A DNA stretch of 33,182 bases, from positions 1-33,182 of the forward strand of contig JAVBUP010000061.1 in NCBI GenBank assembly GCA_031555175.1. Reading direction: 5' to 3'. Position 1 is the stretch's first letter, and every line of letters begins with the position of its first letter. The notes beneath the pieces are model-generated. The model worked only from the letters and a program-made list of their open reading frames with translations. It did no database searches and was not told the DNA's origin. The DNA is from JAVBUP01 sp031555175 (GTDB taxonomy: Bacteria > Bacillota_I > Bacilli_A > Erysipelotrichales > Coprobacillaceae). Shown in pieces: positions 1 through 7,495 of this stretch. Position numbers and translations under genes: made by a program.

Positions 1-193
1 TGGTAAAGTAGAACGATCACATCGTAACGATAATGAAAGATTCTATAAGACATTAACATTCTACTCTCTTGAAGATTTAAGATATCAAGCAGCCCACTAT
101 CTTAAGAGATCGAATAATATCCCTATGGCTGTACTGAACTACAAAACACCGAAAGAGCAAAGACAACTACTCCTTAAATATAAACTAATATAA
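1..193 (+). CDS. IS transposase (DDE integrase-core type), C-terminal fragment
   Basis: An open frame enters from the left edge (frame starting at base 2) and stops at TAA 191-193. It encodes about 63 residues beginning GKVERSHRNDNERFY, the typical end of the DDE/integrase-core fold of IS481- or IS3-like transposases, in which the E of the VERSH motif is the third catalytic acid. The rest, through NYKTPKEQ, also fits the usual C-terminal tail ('N..rPh..L' region). It catalyses cut- or copy-and-paste movement of its own element. Only the 3' end is present, so whether the full gene is intact cannot be seen, and no terminal inverted repeat can be confirmed without the left end. The exact IS family is uncertain; a transposase is fairly sure. 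Confidence 0.75.
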   Translation, partial: GKVERSHRNDNERFYKTLTFYSLEDLRYQAAHYLKRSNNIPMAVLNYKTPKEQRQLLLKYKLI

Positions 194-266
194 ATATCAC
201 TTTTTATATATAAAACTGTTTCACATCATTTACAAATATACAAAATTGTAAGCGATATCAAAATCA

Positions 267-295
267 TTGCTTTTATCATACTACAGTAGTACAAT
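267..295 (+). promoter_or_regulatory. Promoter of the lanthipeptide-like gene
   Basis: TTGCTT (267-272), a 17-nt spacer and TACAAT (290-295) make a plausible vegetative promoter. A perfect TACTA-CAG-TAGTA inverted repeat lies at the end of the spacer and could be an operator. The leader would be very short, since the SD AAAGGAGGG starts about 7 nt after the -10 box. Confidence 0.55.
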
Positions 296-316
296 AAATT
301 TAAAGGAGGGAAGAAA

Positions 317-502
317 ATGAATGATTTTGATGATTTCGATATAGAAATGCATAGTGAAGGCGGGTCTGGTCCAACCGTTAACTCAGTCTTGAGTCTAATA
401 ACAATTGGTCTAAGCATTGTTTCTACCGCGACTGTTTCTACTAACTCACTAAACAGTAGTACATCAGTATCATGCGCAATAGTAACTAACGCGACTGAAT
501 AG
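317..502 (+). CDS. Putative class I lanthipeptide-like precursor peptide (61 aa)
   Basis: A small gene with a near-perfect SD (AAAGGAGGG, 302-310) 6 nt before ATG, its own promoter and a terminator hairpin after it. The N-terminal half is acidic and reads FDDFDIE at residues 4-10, like the F-(D/N)-L-(D/E) box in leaders of nisin/subtilin-type class I lanthipeptides; GGSGP (15-19) is where such leaders end. The remaining 42 residues have 18 Ser/Thr and one cysteine (C53), so at most one thioether ring could form and most Ser/Thr would remain as such or become dehydrated. No LanB, LanC, LanT or LanP gene is visible; the transposase fragment lies directly upstream. Family assignment is inference: it could instead be another Ser/Thr-rich secreted or RiPP-type peptide. 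Confidence 0.5.
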   Translation: MNDFDDFDIEMHSEGGSGPTVNSVLSLITIGLSIVSTATVSTNSLNSSTSVSCAIVTNATE

Positions 503-543
503 ATAAGTTATATTCGAAAGAGCAGCAAGTTAAAATGCGTAGT

Positions 544-576
544 AAAACCTCTGTTCAATGATTGAGCATAGGTTTT
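544..576 (+). terminator. Terminator-like hairpin after the lanthipeptide-like gene
   Basis: AAAACCT (544-550) pairs with AGGTTTT (570-576) around an inner TCAA-TGA-TTGA hairpin. The T-tail is weak (ATATTTG), so efficiency is uncertain, but position 40 nt after the stop codon fits a terminator. Confidence 0.55.
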
Positions 577-625
577 ATATTTGCCATTATTTACATCTTA
601 ATTTATTCTCGATAAACTTCATCTA

Positions 626-888
626 TTAGCGTAATAACATCATTAACTTATAAAAGTAGATTATAGACTTCTTTGGCACTTGATGACGTAATATATCAAC
701 CGAAGTGCTATACATAGAAGAAAATGCACTTCTGGCTAATTGGTGAGCATAGAGACAATATTGACACTATACTTCGCTAATTCTTCTTCGGTTACGGTAT
801 TAAAAGGATATGTACAAAAAAAGATTGCTGTTGTGTTCTTGCAATGATTTTTATCGTGTATAAGGATTGTAATTACAAAGAAAAATTA
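626..888 (-). pseudogene. Possible frameshifted gene remnant, family not recognised
   Basis: Reading the minus strand from about 888, one frame runs without a stop through TYPFNTVTEEELAKYSVNIV up to MLTN, then meets a stop. A shift of frame at about 742 continues as ARSAFSSMYSTSVDILRHQV and ends at a double stop at 626. The two pieces join smoothly and have protein-like composition, suggesting an old C-terminal coding fragment broken by one indel. A stop precedes it upstream and no start or SD is seen. I do not recognise the family; chance open frames in AT-rich DNA remain possible. Confidence 0.3.
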
Positions 889-931
889 TTTTTTTAAGTT
901 CAATCACAACTATTATATGATATCATAATGG

Positions 932-1036
932 ATGGATGTTTTATTTTCATGGTTCCAGAGTTTGGCATTGATTATTAGTACCCTAGTTGCGCTTCCACCA
1001 ATTTACTATTCTCTCATTGATCTGTCACAAGAATAA
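932..1036 (+). CDS. Possible 34-aa hydrophobic peptide
   Basis: ATG 932 to TAA 1034 encodes 34 residues starting MDVLFSWFQSLALIISTLVA, followed by LPPIYY and a polar DLSQE end: one membrane-spanning helix with a short tail. This shape resembles small membrane peptides such as type I toxins or stress peptides, but there is no convincing SD sequence and no clear antisense RNA promoter was identified. Gene-like status is weak; it may be a remnant of a larger membrane protein. Confidence 0.22.
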   Translation: MDVLFSWFQSLALIISTLVALPPIYYSLIDLSQE

Positions 1037-1159
1037 TATCCTAATAAATTTTAACTCTTTATTCTTAAATATTCTGATTTTAAATGTCTGGACTAATCTA
1101 AAATAGTAGTATAAAAAATAGAGGTATTTTACACCCCCACTTTTTAGTTTGTTAGTTAG

Positions 1160-2197
1160 TTATTTTTTCTTTCTTTGCTTAAGAAATTTCGAAATTTCAA
1201 TATTGCGTTGATGCTTGATTTGCATAAATTTCGCTTTCTTTTCTGCATACATCGATTCTTTCTTTAATTTAAGATAGCGCTCATATCTTTCTTCTGACAA
1301 TTCTCCAGTTTCTAAAGCATGTCGAACAGCGCAACCAGGCTCGTTATCATGCAGACAATTAGTAAACTTACATTGCAACGTTAATTCGTGTATGTCATCA
1401 AAGACTTCACTTACACCTTCCTCAGCGTTCCATAATCCTAGTTCTCTCATACCTGGTGTATCAATTACCATGGCATTATTCGGCAATACAATAAGTTGAC
1501 GATGAGTAGTTGTATGTCTTCCTTTACTATCATCTTCACGAATTGTGTTTACCTTCATGATAGTATCGCCCATTAATGCATTAACTAAGCTTGATTTCCC
1601 TATCCCTGAAGACCCAAGAAATACAATAGTTTTGCCTGGCTTTGTATACCTTTCTAAATCAATAATTCCATCCATTGTTACTGTACTAACAGCATGTACA
1701 TCAACACCAAATGCTATATTTTCAACTTGACTAATATACTCATCTATAGAATCTACCAAATCGATCTTTGTAAGCACTACAACTGGTATCGCCCCACTTT
1801 GCCAAGCAAGTGTTAAATATCTTTCCAATCTTTTCTCATTAAAATCTTGATTAACAGATTGCATAATAAATACATAATCAAAATTGGCAGCAACTGCTTG
1901 CTCTCCACGATTTGGATCAGGGTCCATTCTTGCAAAATAACTTGTACGCTTAAGTGTGCTAATTATCAAACTATCACCTGAATCATTGTATTGAATCTCA
2001 ACAAAATCTCCAACAGTTGGATAGTTCTCTATACAATTATTGTAATATATACTACTTTTTAATCTTGCATATGTCTGTCCATGAGAGCACATAATTTCAT
2101 AGCGTTCTTTATGAACCGCAGTAACTCTTGCAATATTCTCTACATTTTCATTGTTATACTTTAACGAATCATATCCGTAATTTTTAATTTCAATCAT
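1160..2197 (-). CDS. rsgA: Ribosome biogenesis GTPase RsgA (YjeQ/YloQ family)
   Basis: Circularly permuted GTPase that checks maturation of the 30S ribosomal subunit in the cytoplasm. The order of motifs is diagnostic: N-terminal OB-fold (about 20-95), then G4 TKID (143-146), then the P-loop GSSGIGKSS (195-203), HTTTHRQL (228-235) and G3 DTPG (246-249). A zinc knuckle follows with C276, C281, H283 and C289, then a basic helical tail ending in RQRKKK. At 345 aa it is longer than the usual 290-300 aa form, matching the longer RsgA variant found in some Firmicutes. The start is supported by SD GGAGGG 5-6 nt upstream. A 21-codon mini-ORF overlaps its start, so translation may be coupled. Confidence 0.95.
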   Translation of the reverse strand: MIEIKNYGYDSLKYNNENVENIARVTAVHKERYEIMCSHGQTYARLKSSIYYNNCIENYPTVGDFVEIQYNDSGDSLIISTLKRTSYFARMDPDPNRGEQAVAANFDYVFIMQSVNQDFNEKRLERYLTLAWQSGAIPVVVLTKIDLVDSIDEYISQVENIAFGVDVHAVSTVTMDGIIDLERYTKPGKTIVFLGSSGIGKSSLVNALMGDTIMKVNTIREDDSKGRHTTTHRQLIVLPNNAMVIDTPGMRELGLWNAEEGVSEVFDDIHELTLQCKFTNCLHDNEPGCAVRHALETGELSEERYERYLKLKKESMYAEKKAKFMQIKHQRNIEISKFLKQRKKK

Positions 2198-2255
2198 TTA
2201 CACCCTCCAGAAATTGATTTTGAAATACACTTCTATTCTTATATGCTTTTGCCAT
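2190..2255 (-). CDS. 21-codon upstream ORF overlapping rsgA start
   Basis: A mini-ORF encoding MAKAYKNRSVFQNQFLEGVN plus D has its own strong SD (AAAGGGGG, 8 nt before ATG 2255). Its last codons contain the rsgA SD, and its stop TGA (2192-2190) lies just inside rsgA, whose ATG is at 2197. Ribosomes finishing this ORF would be placed at the rsgA start. The peptide is basic and matches no family I know. A leader peptide or translational coupler is an inference from this layout. Confidence 0.45.
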   Translation of the reverse strand: MAKAYKNRSVFQNQFLEGVND

Positions 2256-2299
2256 AAGACATTCCCCCTTTCATCATCGACTTCTGTCAATACATGTAA

Positions 2300-2328
2300 A
2301 GTATATGTTTTCAATATTAGGAAGTCAA
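2300..2328 (-). promoter_or_regulatory. Promoter of the rsgA transcript
   Basis: On the minus strand TTGACT (2328-2323), a 17-nt spacer and TATACT (2305-2300): five of six consensus bases in each box. Transcription would start near 2293, about 38 nt before the mini-ORF. Confidence 0.7.
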
Positions 2329-2479
2329 TAAAAATAGCATTAAATACCCTGGTTTTCACAAAGTGTGCATTCAAAAAATCTTTCCTTTATAGACATCTTG
2401 CTAAGATGACTAACCACAAGTATTTTGAGTTATTGAAGTAATTTTTCATCTTCCACACTAGGAATTCCTATTGCTTCAA

Positions 2480-2488
2480 TGTTATAAT
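2480..2488 (+). promoter_or_regulatory. Extended -10 promoter of the RidA-family gene
   Basis: TGTTATAAT at 2480-2488 is a perfect TGn-extended -10 box; no good -35 is present. It lies about 30 nt before the SD of the next gene. Confidence 0.5.
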
Positions 2489-2531
2489 GCCATTATGTAC
2501 ATAACTTATATTTAGAATGGAGGAGATTTTG

Positions 2532-2897
2532 GTGTCAAAAATTATCAGACATGATGTAAATGAAGAATTCGCCCACTCAGGAATTATTGAAGCTGGTGAT
2601 TTTGTGTTTATTGGTTATTGTGTCGGCAACATAGGTAAACCGATAGAAGATCAAGTTAATGGTGCATTTGATCATCTCAATAAAAGATTGCAGTCTATCG
2701 GTTTAAACTTGGAATCAGTAGTAAAAATTGATGCTATGTTCAGAGATGTATGGGATATTCCTGTTATGGAAAAAGTAATCAAAGAAAGATTTAACGGCAA
2801 ATATCCAGTCAGAAAAACAATACAAACAGAATTTGCGCATCGTGGTGGAGAGGGTGGACTTAAATTCCAAATTGATGCCATTGCATATAAAGGATAA
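2532..2897 (+). CDS. RidA-family (YjgF/YER057c/UK114) protein
   Basis: A 121-aa protein of the RidA/Rid family, small trimeric enzymes, the best known of which hydrolyse reactive enamine/imine intermediates from PLP enzymes. Family features: N-terminal beta-strand with AGDFVFIGYCVGNIG (about 22-36), helix DQVNGAFDHLNKRLQSIGL, VVKIDAMFRD, and the ligand-pocket arginine in PVRKTIQTEF. The frame is open from an ATG at 2517, but the SD GGAGGA (2519-2524) lies inside that extension, so GTG 2532, 8 nt downstream, is the better start. Since the C-terminal motif differs from classic RidA, it may be a Rid subfamily member with an unknown substrate. Monocistronic, ended by a strong hairpin. Confidence 0.85.
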   Translation: MSKIIRHDVNEEFAHSGIIEAGDFVFIGYCVGNIGKPIEDQVNGAFDHLNKRLQSIGLNLESVVKIDAMFRDVWDIPVMEKVIKERFNGKYPVRKTIQTEFAHRGGEGGLKFQIDAIAYKG

Positions 2898-2928
2898 CGC
2901 TCACTAATACATATTTTAGATTTAAAAG

Positions 2929-2963
2929 AAGGTTTGAGATGATAAAACATCTCAAACCTTTTT
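2929..2963. terminator. Bidirectional terminator between RidA gene and thioesterase gene
   Basis: A 13-bp stem (AAGGTTTGAGATG, 2929-2941, with its complement 2948-2960), 6-nt loop, then TTT on the plus strand. On the minus strand the stem is followed by CTTTTAAA, so it can serve both converging genes. Confidence 0.85.
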
Positions 2964-2984
2964 ATATTCCTTACCTCAGCAAGG

Positions 2985-3710
2985 TTATTTTCTTTCATAA
3001 TTAATTAAAACCTCAAAATAAGTGGTATCATCAGTCATCCCTAGAACAGAAATTGTATTATCCTTAACATCACTTAGCAAGAGTATCTCTTGATTAAATA
3101 CTATTTCCTTCCTAAATGAGATGTTTATTTCCATAAAGCGATTTTCTTCATAAAAACTACAGTCTAGTATATCTGATACCCACTTTAAATAAACACTATT
3201 GTTTACATGGTGATTAGTATCAATATCAGTATATTTAGTTATAATACTCCTTCTATCAAAGGAATCATTCACTTCTATATCTAGCGGTTTTGGATCTATA
3301 ATCTCTGGCATTCCTAGTTCTTCTGAAATATCATAGCTATAAGTTCTAGGAGAGGCAATTCTTCTTGTTTCTACGTCAATAACTGTCCAAATTGATGATG
3401 CCTTAACAAGCACCTCGCCAGAGTTAGATTCAATTATAAAATATCGAGGATAAATTACACTTTTTCTTGCTCCGGGCCAAGTTCTTATTTTTACTTCTTG
3501 ATAGAGTTTAATTGGCTTGATTAACTCCACCCTAAGTTTAGAAATAACCCATGCAAATTTGTTTTCTTTATCCCTACTCCACAATCCTAATTGTTCAGCG
3601 TGTCTTGTAGCAATGTCGGCTAGTAACTGTGCCAAAGCATCTATTTTAATATTACCATTAAAATCAACCTCATTATAATCTACCTGCTTGCTTACCTCAT
3701 AAATTGGCAT
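2985..3710 (-). CDS. Acyl-ACP thioesterase (FatA/FatB-like, double hotdog)
   Basis: Hydrolyses fatty-acyl-ACP to free fatty acid and ACP in the cytoplasm. The 241-aa length fits bacterial acyl-ACP thioesterases with two tandem hotdog domains. The first has DYNEVDFNGNIKIDALAQLL and a helix with ATRHAEQLGLW, followed by strands with RVELIKPI and RTWPGARKSVIYPRYF. The second carries the family's catalytic region TDIDTNHHVNNSVYLKWVSD with the conserved D, N and H. The open frame begins 15 nt earlier (MGGNY), but ATGGGAGGTAATT there contains the SD GGGAGG, so ATG 3710 is the start. It stands alone between RidA and the amidase gene; free fatty acid output might feed export or membrane remodelling, which is not visible here. 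Confidence 0.88.
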   Translation of the reverse strand: MPIYEVSKQVDYNEVDFNGNIKIDALAQLLADIATRHAEQLGLWSRDKENKFAWVISKLRVELIKPIKLYQEVKIRTWPGARKSVIYPRYFIIESNSGEVLVKASSIWTVIDVETRRIASPRTYSYDISEELGMPEIIDPKPLDIEVNDSFDRRSIITKYTDIDTNHHVNNSVYLKWVSDILDCSFYEENRFMEINISFRKEIVFNQEILLLSDVKDNTISVLGMTDDTTYFEVLINYERK

Positions 3711-3771
3711 ATAATTACCTCCCATCTTTTCTCAGTATACACTAATTCAATTTAAAGAAAAAGTACTTATT

Positions 3772-5460
3772 TTATTTGATTCCCAAGTATTTTAGAATTC
3801 CATTAGCATTTTGCTCAATTAATTTTTGATAGCTACTGCGCCAAATTTTGCAGTCTTCGCTATTTGATAAATATAAATATTCAAGCAGAATGCCTTGCGC
3901 TCCTCTTGGTACATTACCAAAACTCTCGTTAGCTACACCGCTTTTTGTATCAATCTTATTTTGCGTAGCAAGTGTAGCCTGTCCACCTGTTTCCCTAGTC
4001 ATAAAGTAATTATCATAGATTGGGTTTGCTGCTAACGCTAGTTTTATTTGTCTTGCCCCAGTAATCTTCGTGCTGTCCATTCCACCTTTGACTTCATTTA
4101 CGATATAGTCACCAACTGATGAAGAACTATATATCGATGTATAAACTTCATAACCCCTTGAACTTATATTAGCCGCTCCATTTAAATGGCTAGAAATATA
4201 AAGTTTCGCTTGCTTTTGATATGACATATGAACCCTCGATCCTACACCATAATCAGCCATAACACTATCTTTACTTGTTCGTGTGATAGCCACCTTTAAC
4301 CCGGCAGCTTCAAGAATTCGCTTCATTTCTAACCCTGCGATAACATTTTGTTCAATTTCAGTTAGTTTTGGAGTCAACCCATCTTGTCCAGTAGCTCCAA
4401 TTGAATATTGTTCACCAGTTGTTGTTTGTGCACTATGTCCAGGATCAATGATAACATCATATACATCTGTCGGTAATGTAGCATACTTCACATAAACAAA
4501 TACCTCATGCTCGCTTAATGACAAGCCATACATATTCTTATTGGCATATAACACTACTTGTTTATTCTGCTTGTTTCGGGTGATGGTATATAACACTTCA
4601 TTCACAGTTGTATCACTCTTCAATCGCTTACCGTCAATATACACTTCATAAATTCCTTCTGGAATCTGATATGACTTAATATTCTGATCGATATACTTAC
4701 TAGCAGTTGTTGTATATTTAATCTCGCCTGTTTTTATATCTTTTAACTCAATTTTTTTACCAGTATACACATCATTGCTTCCGGCCATATAATTATTGCC
4801 ATATAAATTTATCGATTCTCCATATACATTATAAGCCTTCATACTTGTATAACTAGATGGTCGATTAATAGAAATAATCGTTTTAATCTCATCATTTGTC
4901 AAAATGGCGCTTGGCGTAGCTGCTCCTGCAGCATTACTTGACCCACTGCCACTAGAAGTTGCAGAAGATTTTACAGTTACAGTATTTTCATATTCACTAT
5001 AATTACCCGCCGCATCAGTTACTACAATAATTACATTGTATTTCTTTATTTCAGTAAATGTATACGCTTCTTTAAATGAGACTGTATAATTATTTAACTC
5101 AACTACACTAGTTACCATTTGCTCAGGCTTTAGAGTCTGCCCTTTTGTAATAGTAACATCTTTAGTGATTGCTATTGGGGCAACTGTATCTTTAATCTCT
5201 ATATTTGCAACTATTTGCTTTTCGTTATATGTTAGTATTGCTTCATATAATCCCTCTTTTGAGTTATCGACATCACTCAAATCGAATGTAGCTTTTTCTA
5301 ACTCTTCCTCAGCACCATCAAAATAGAATGATTTATCTACATTAATTTCTGCTCCTAACTCAAAAGTAAATAACTCCTCTTTTACTTCAATATTCTTTTC
5401 CTTTGTACCACATCCCATTAAGGCCATTGCTACAAATAATAATATCAATATTTTTTTCAT
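3772..5460 (-). CDS. Lipoprotein N-acetylmuramoyl-L-alanine amidase with Ig-like domains
   Basis: A 562-aa zinc amidase (Amidase_3) that cleaves the bond between MurNAc and L-Ala of peptidoglycan. The N-terminus is a lipoprotein signal with lipobox LMGC (C17), so the mature protein should be anchored to the outer face of the membrane. Two Ig/HYR-like stretches follow (about 27-90 and 93-164, with VTDAAGNYSEYENTVTV typical of such folds), then a Ser/Gly/Ala linker (165-184), a beta-rich region (about 190-330) and the catalytic domain (334-562). Zinc and catalytic residues are visible: DPGHS H342, E370, SSHLN H425 and LLEYLY E527. SD AAGGGTGAT is upstream of ATG. Probably a cell-separation or wall-remodelling amidase; no partner gene is adjacent. 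Confidence 0.92.
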   Translation of the reverse strand: MKKILILLFVAMALMGCGTKEKNIEVKEELFTFELGAEINVDKSFYFDGAEEELEKATFDLSDVDNSKEGLYEAILTYNEKQIVANIEIKDTVAPIAITKDVTITKGQTLKPEQMVTSVVELNNYTVSFKEAYTFTEIKKYNVIIVVTDAAGNYSEYENTVTVKSSATSSGSGSSNAAGAATPSAILTNDEIKTIISINRPSSYTSMKAYNVYGESINLYGNNYMAGSNDVYTGKKIELKDIKTGEIKYTTTASKYIDQNIKSYQIPEGIYEVYIDGKRLKSDTTVNEVLYTITRNKQNKQVVLYANKNMYGLSLSEHEVFVYVKYATLPTDVYDVIIDPGHSAQTTTGEQYSIGATGQDGLTPKLTEIEQNVIAGLEMKRILEAAGLKVAITRTSKDSVMADYGVGSRVHMSYQKQAKLYISSHLNGAANISSRGYEVYTSIYSSSSVGDYIVNEVKGGMDSTKITGARQIKLALAANPIYDNYFMTRETGGQATLATQNKIDTKSGVANESFGNVPRGAQGILLEYLYLSNSEDCKIWRSSYQKLIEQNANGILKYLGIK

Positions 5461-5527
5461 AATATATCACCCTTGCTTATTGTACCACGAGTTTCATTAC
5501 TAAATGTGTTTATAAGAAAAAATTAAG

Positions 5528-5552
5528 AAAAAAAGGTTATCATACGATAACC
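5528..5552 (-). terminator. Terminator of the suf operon
   Basis: On the minus strand GGTTATC-GTAT-GATAACC is followed by seven T. It lies 30 nt after the last gene of the operon (5-formyl-THF cyclo-ligase). Confidence 0.9.
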
Positions 5553-5581
5553 ATAGTTTTTAAAAAACTCAATAAATTTTC

Positions 5582-6109
5582 CTATTCCGTTATAATTTCA
5601 TCCAAGGCAACATCTTTATCATGAGTTTGAATTATTTCACATTCTTGAAATTTAAATGCTAGCCCGATTTTTTTATTATCAAAATCCCTTAAGTAAGAAT
5701 CATAATATCCTTTACCAAATCCCAAGCGGTTTAATTTGTTATATGCCACGACTGGCACATACATTACATCAATCAAATTCTTATCAAATGGTATGCTTGA
5801 TTCTGGCTTCAATATCCCCAATGTACCAGCTTCTAATTCATGTAAAGAAAGTATTTCCACAAAAATCATTTCTTTGTTAACTATTTTAGGAACTACTACT
5901 TTCTTATTCATTGTTAATGCTTGAGAGATTAAAGCATGTGTATCGACTTCGTTTTTATGAGAGACATAAATACCTATTACTTTAGCATTCTCAAAATCTG
6001 TAGAGTTAAATATTTTATTTATGATTGAAAAAGATAATTGTATATAAGACATTCTGCTTAATAGCAATCTTCTTTCAATCATTATTTCTCTAATTTCTTG
6101 ATTATCCAA
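5582..6109 (-). CDS. 5-formyltetrahydrofolate cyclo-ligase family protein
   Basis: Converts 5-formyl-THF to 5,10-methenyl-THF with ATP in folate one-carbon metabolism. The 175-aa protein has the family's N-terminal helix with basic residues (EIREIMIERRLLLSRM), the strand VIGIYVSHKNEVDTHALI, KVVVPKI and the nucleotide-binding signature GFGKGYYD (130-137). It starts with TTG (6109), inside the last codons of sufB (8-nt overlap); an ATG exists at codon 10 but would remove part of the conserved first helix, so TTG is preferred. Being last in the suf operon and translationally coupled to sufB suggests co-expression with iron-sulfur assembly; a functional link is inference only. Confidence 0.9.
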   Translation of the reverse strand: MDNQEIREIMIERRLLLSRMSYIQLSFSIINKIFNSTDFENAKVIGIYVSHKNEVDTHALISQALTMNKKVVVPKIVNKEMIFVEILSLHELEAGTLGILKPESSIPFDKNLIDVMYVPVVAYNKLNRLGFGKGYYDSYLRDFDNKKIGLAFKFQECEIIQTHDKDVALDEIITE

Positions 6110-7493
6110 TACTGTTACTCATATCTAACTTTAATAATTGGTTTAACTCTACTGCGTATTCCATTGGTAACTCCCTTGAGAATGGTTCGATGAACCCTAA
6201 TACAATCATTTCTGTAGCTTGAGACTTCGTAAGCCCTCTTGACATTAAATAGAACAATTGATCTTCTGATACTTTAGAAACAGTTGCTTCATGCTCAATT
6301 GTTGAATCATTATTAGAAACCATATTTCTAGGTAGCGTATCACTACTTGAAATTTCATCTAATATCAATGTATCACATTCTACTTTCGATTTAGTATTAT
6401 AAATGTTTGGCCCATGATAAACCAAACCGCGGTAATCTACTTTTCCACCATTTCTTGCCACCGATTTAGATACTATATTACTTGATGTATTACTAGCCAA
6501 ATGAATCATTTTAGCTCCTGCATCAAGGATTTGATTTTCTCTTGCCACACCTATCGTGATACAACTTCCAGTTGCTCCTTCACCAGCTAATACACAAGCA
6601 GGATATTTCATTGTCATTCCAGAACCAATATTACCATCAATCCACTCCATAGAAGCATTTCTCATACACTTAGCACGTTTAGTTACTAAGTTAATAATAT
6701 TCGTTGACCAGTTTTGAATGGTAGAATAACGGCACTTACCATTATCCAATACCAATATCTCAACCACTGCAGCATGTAATGACTCATTAGAGTAGACTGG
6801 TGCAGTACATCCTTCTACATAATGAACATCTGCCCCTTCATCAACAATAATCAATGTTCTTTCAAACTGCCCACTCAACTCAGAGTTTATTCTAAAATAT
6901 GATTGCAATGGTTTGTCTAGTTTTACTCCCTTAGGAACATATATAAACGAACCACCTGACCACACAGCTCCATTTAAAGCTGAAAATTTGTTATCTTTAT
7001 AATCTACTACAGAATTAAAGTATTTCTTAACTAATTCAGGATGTTTCTGCAATGCATCATCCATACCCAAAAATATAACACCTTTTTCTTCTACCTCGGC
7101 TAGCATATTATGATATACCATTTCTGATTCATATTGCGTTGCTACACCAGATAAGAATTTCTGTTCAGCTTCAGGAATACCCAACTTATCAAAAGTATCT
7201 TTGATTTTTTCTGGAACTTCATCCCAAGTTCTTTCCTCTTTTTCGCTTGGCTTAATGTAGTAAGTATATTGATCAAAATGTAACCCTGATAAATCCACTC
7301 CCCAAGTTGGATTAGGCATTGATTCAAACGCTTCAAATGATTTTAATCTAAACTCTCTCATCCAATCTGGTTCTCGTTTTATTCTCGATATCTCTTCTAC
7401 AATTTCTCTATTAATACCCTTTTGAGTTTTATAAACTGAAATATCTCCATCATTAAAACCATATTGATAATCACTTGAATTTTTATTGACCAT
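6102..7493 (-). CDS. sufB: SufB, Fe-S cluster scaffold subunit
   Basis: Core scaffold of the SUF iron-sulfur assembly machine; forms SufB-SufC2-SufD complexes on which clusters are built before transfer to apoproteins. At 463 aa it is full length. Typical SufB stretches are present: the N-terminal EPDWMREFRLKSFEAF, SGVATQYESE, the beta-helix core with GAVWSGGSFIYVPKGV, and the C-terminal STIEHEATVSKV. The residues implicated in cluster assembly in E. coli SufB have counterparts: C373 (in VECDTLIL) and H401 (in EHEAT). Strong SD GGAGGG overlaps the end of sufU, with ATG 2 nt after that gene. Confidence 0.97.
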   Translation of the reverse strand: MVNKNSSDYQYGFNDGDISVYKTQKGINREIVEEISRIKREPDWMREFRLKSFEAFESMPNPTWGVDLSGLHFDQYTYYIKPSEKEERTWDEVPEKIKDTFDKLGIPEAEQKFLSGVATQYESEMVYHNMLAEVEEKGVIFLGMDDALQKHPELVKKYFNSVVDYKDNKFSALNGAVWSGGSFIYVPKGVKLDKPLQSYFRINSELSGQFERTLIIVDEGADVHYVEGCTAPVYSNESLHAAVVEILVLDNGKCRYSTIQNWSTNIINLVTKRAKCMRNASMEWIDGNIGSGMTMKYPACVLAGEGATGSCITIGVARENQILDAGAKMIHLASNTSSNIVSKSVARNGGKVDYRGLVYHGPNIYNTKSKVECDTLILDEISSSDTLPRNMVSNNDSTIEHEATVSKVSEDQLFYLMSRGLTKSQATEMIVLGFIEPFSRELPMEYAVELNQLLKLDMSNSIG

Positions 7494-7495
7494 AC

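Larger units (their letters stand above)
577..1159. other. Gene-poor stretch with decayed coding traces
   Basis: No intact gene of normal size is present on either strand. The interval holds a possible frameshifted remnant on the minus strand (626-888) and one possible 34-residue hydrophobic peptide on the plus strand (932-1036). Together with the transposase fragment to the left, this looks like an accessory, decaying segment between mobile DNA and the conserved rsgA gene. Confidence 0.5.

Noticed and set aside
226..417. 63-aa ORF on the minus strand opposite the lanthipeptide-like gene
   Set aside because: No SD, and the plus-strand gene has promoter, SD and terminator.
2214..2441. 75-aa plus-strand ORF between rsgA and the RidA gene
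   Set aside because: No SD; opposite the rsgA promoter and leader, with no protein-like features.
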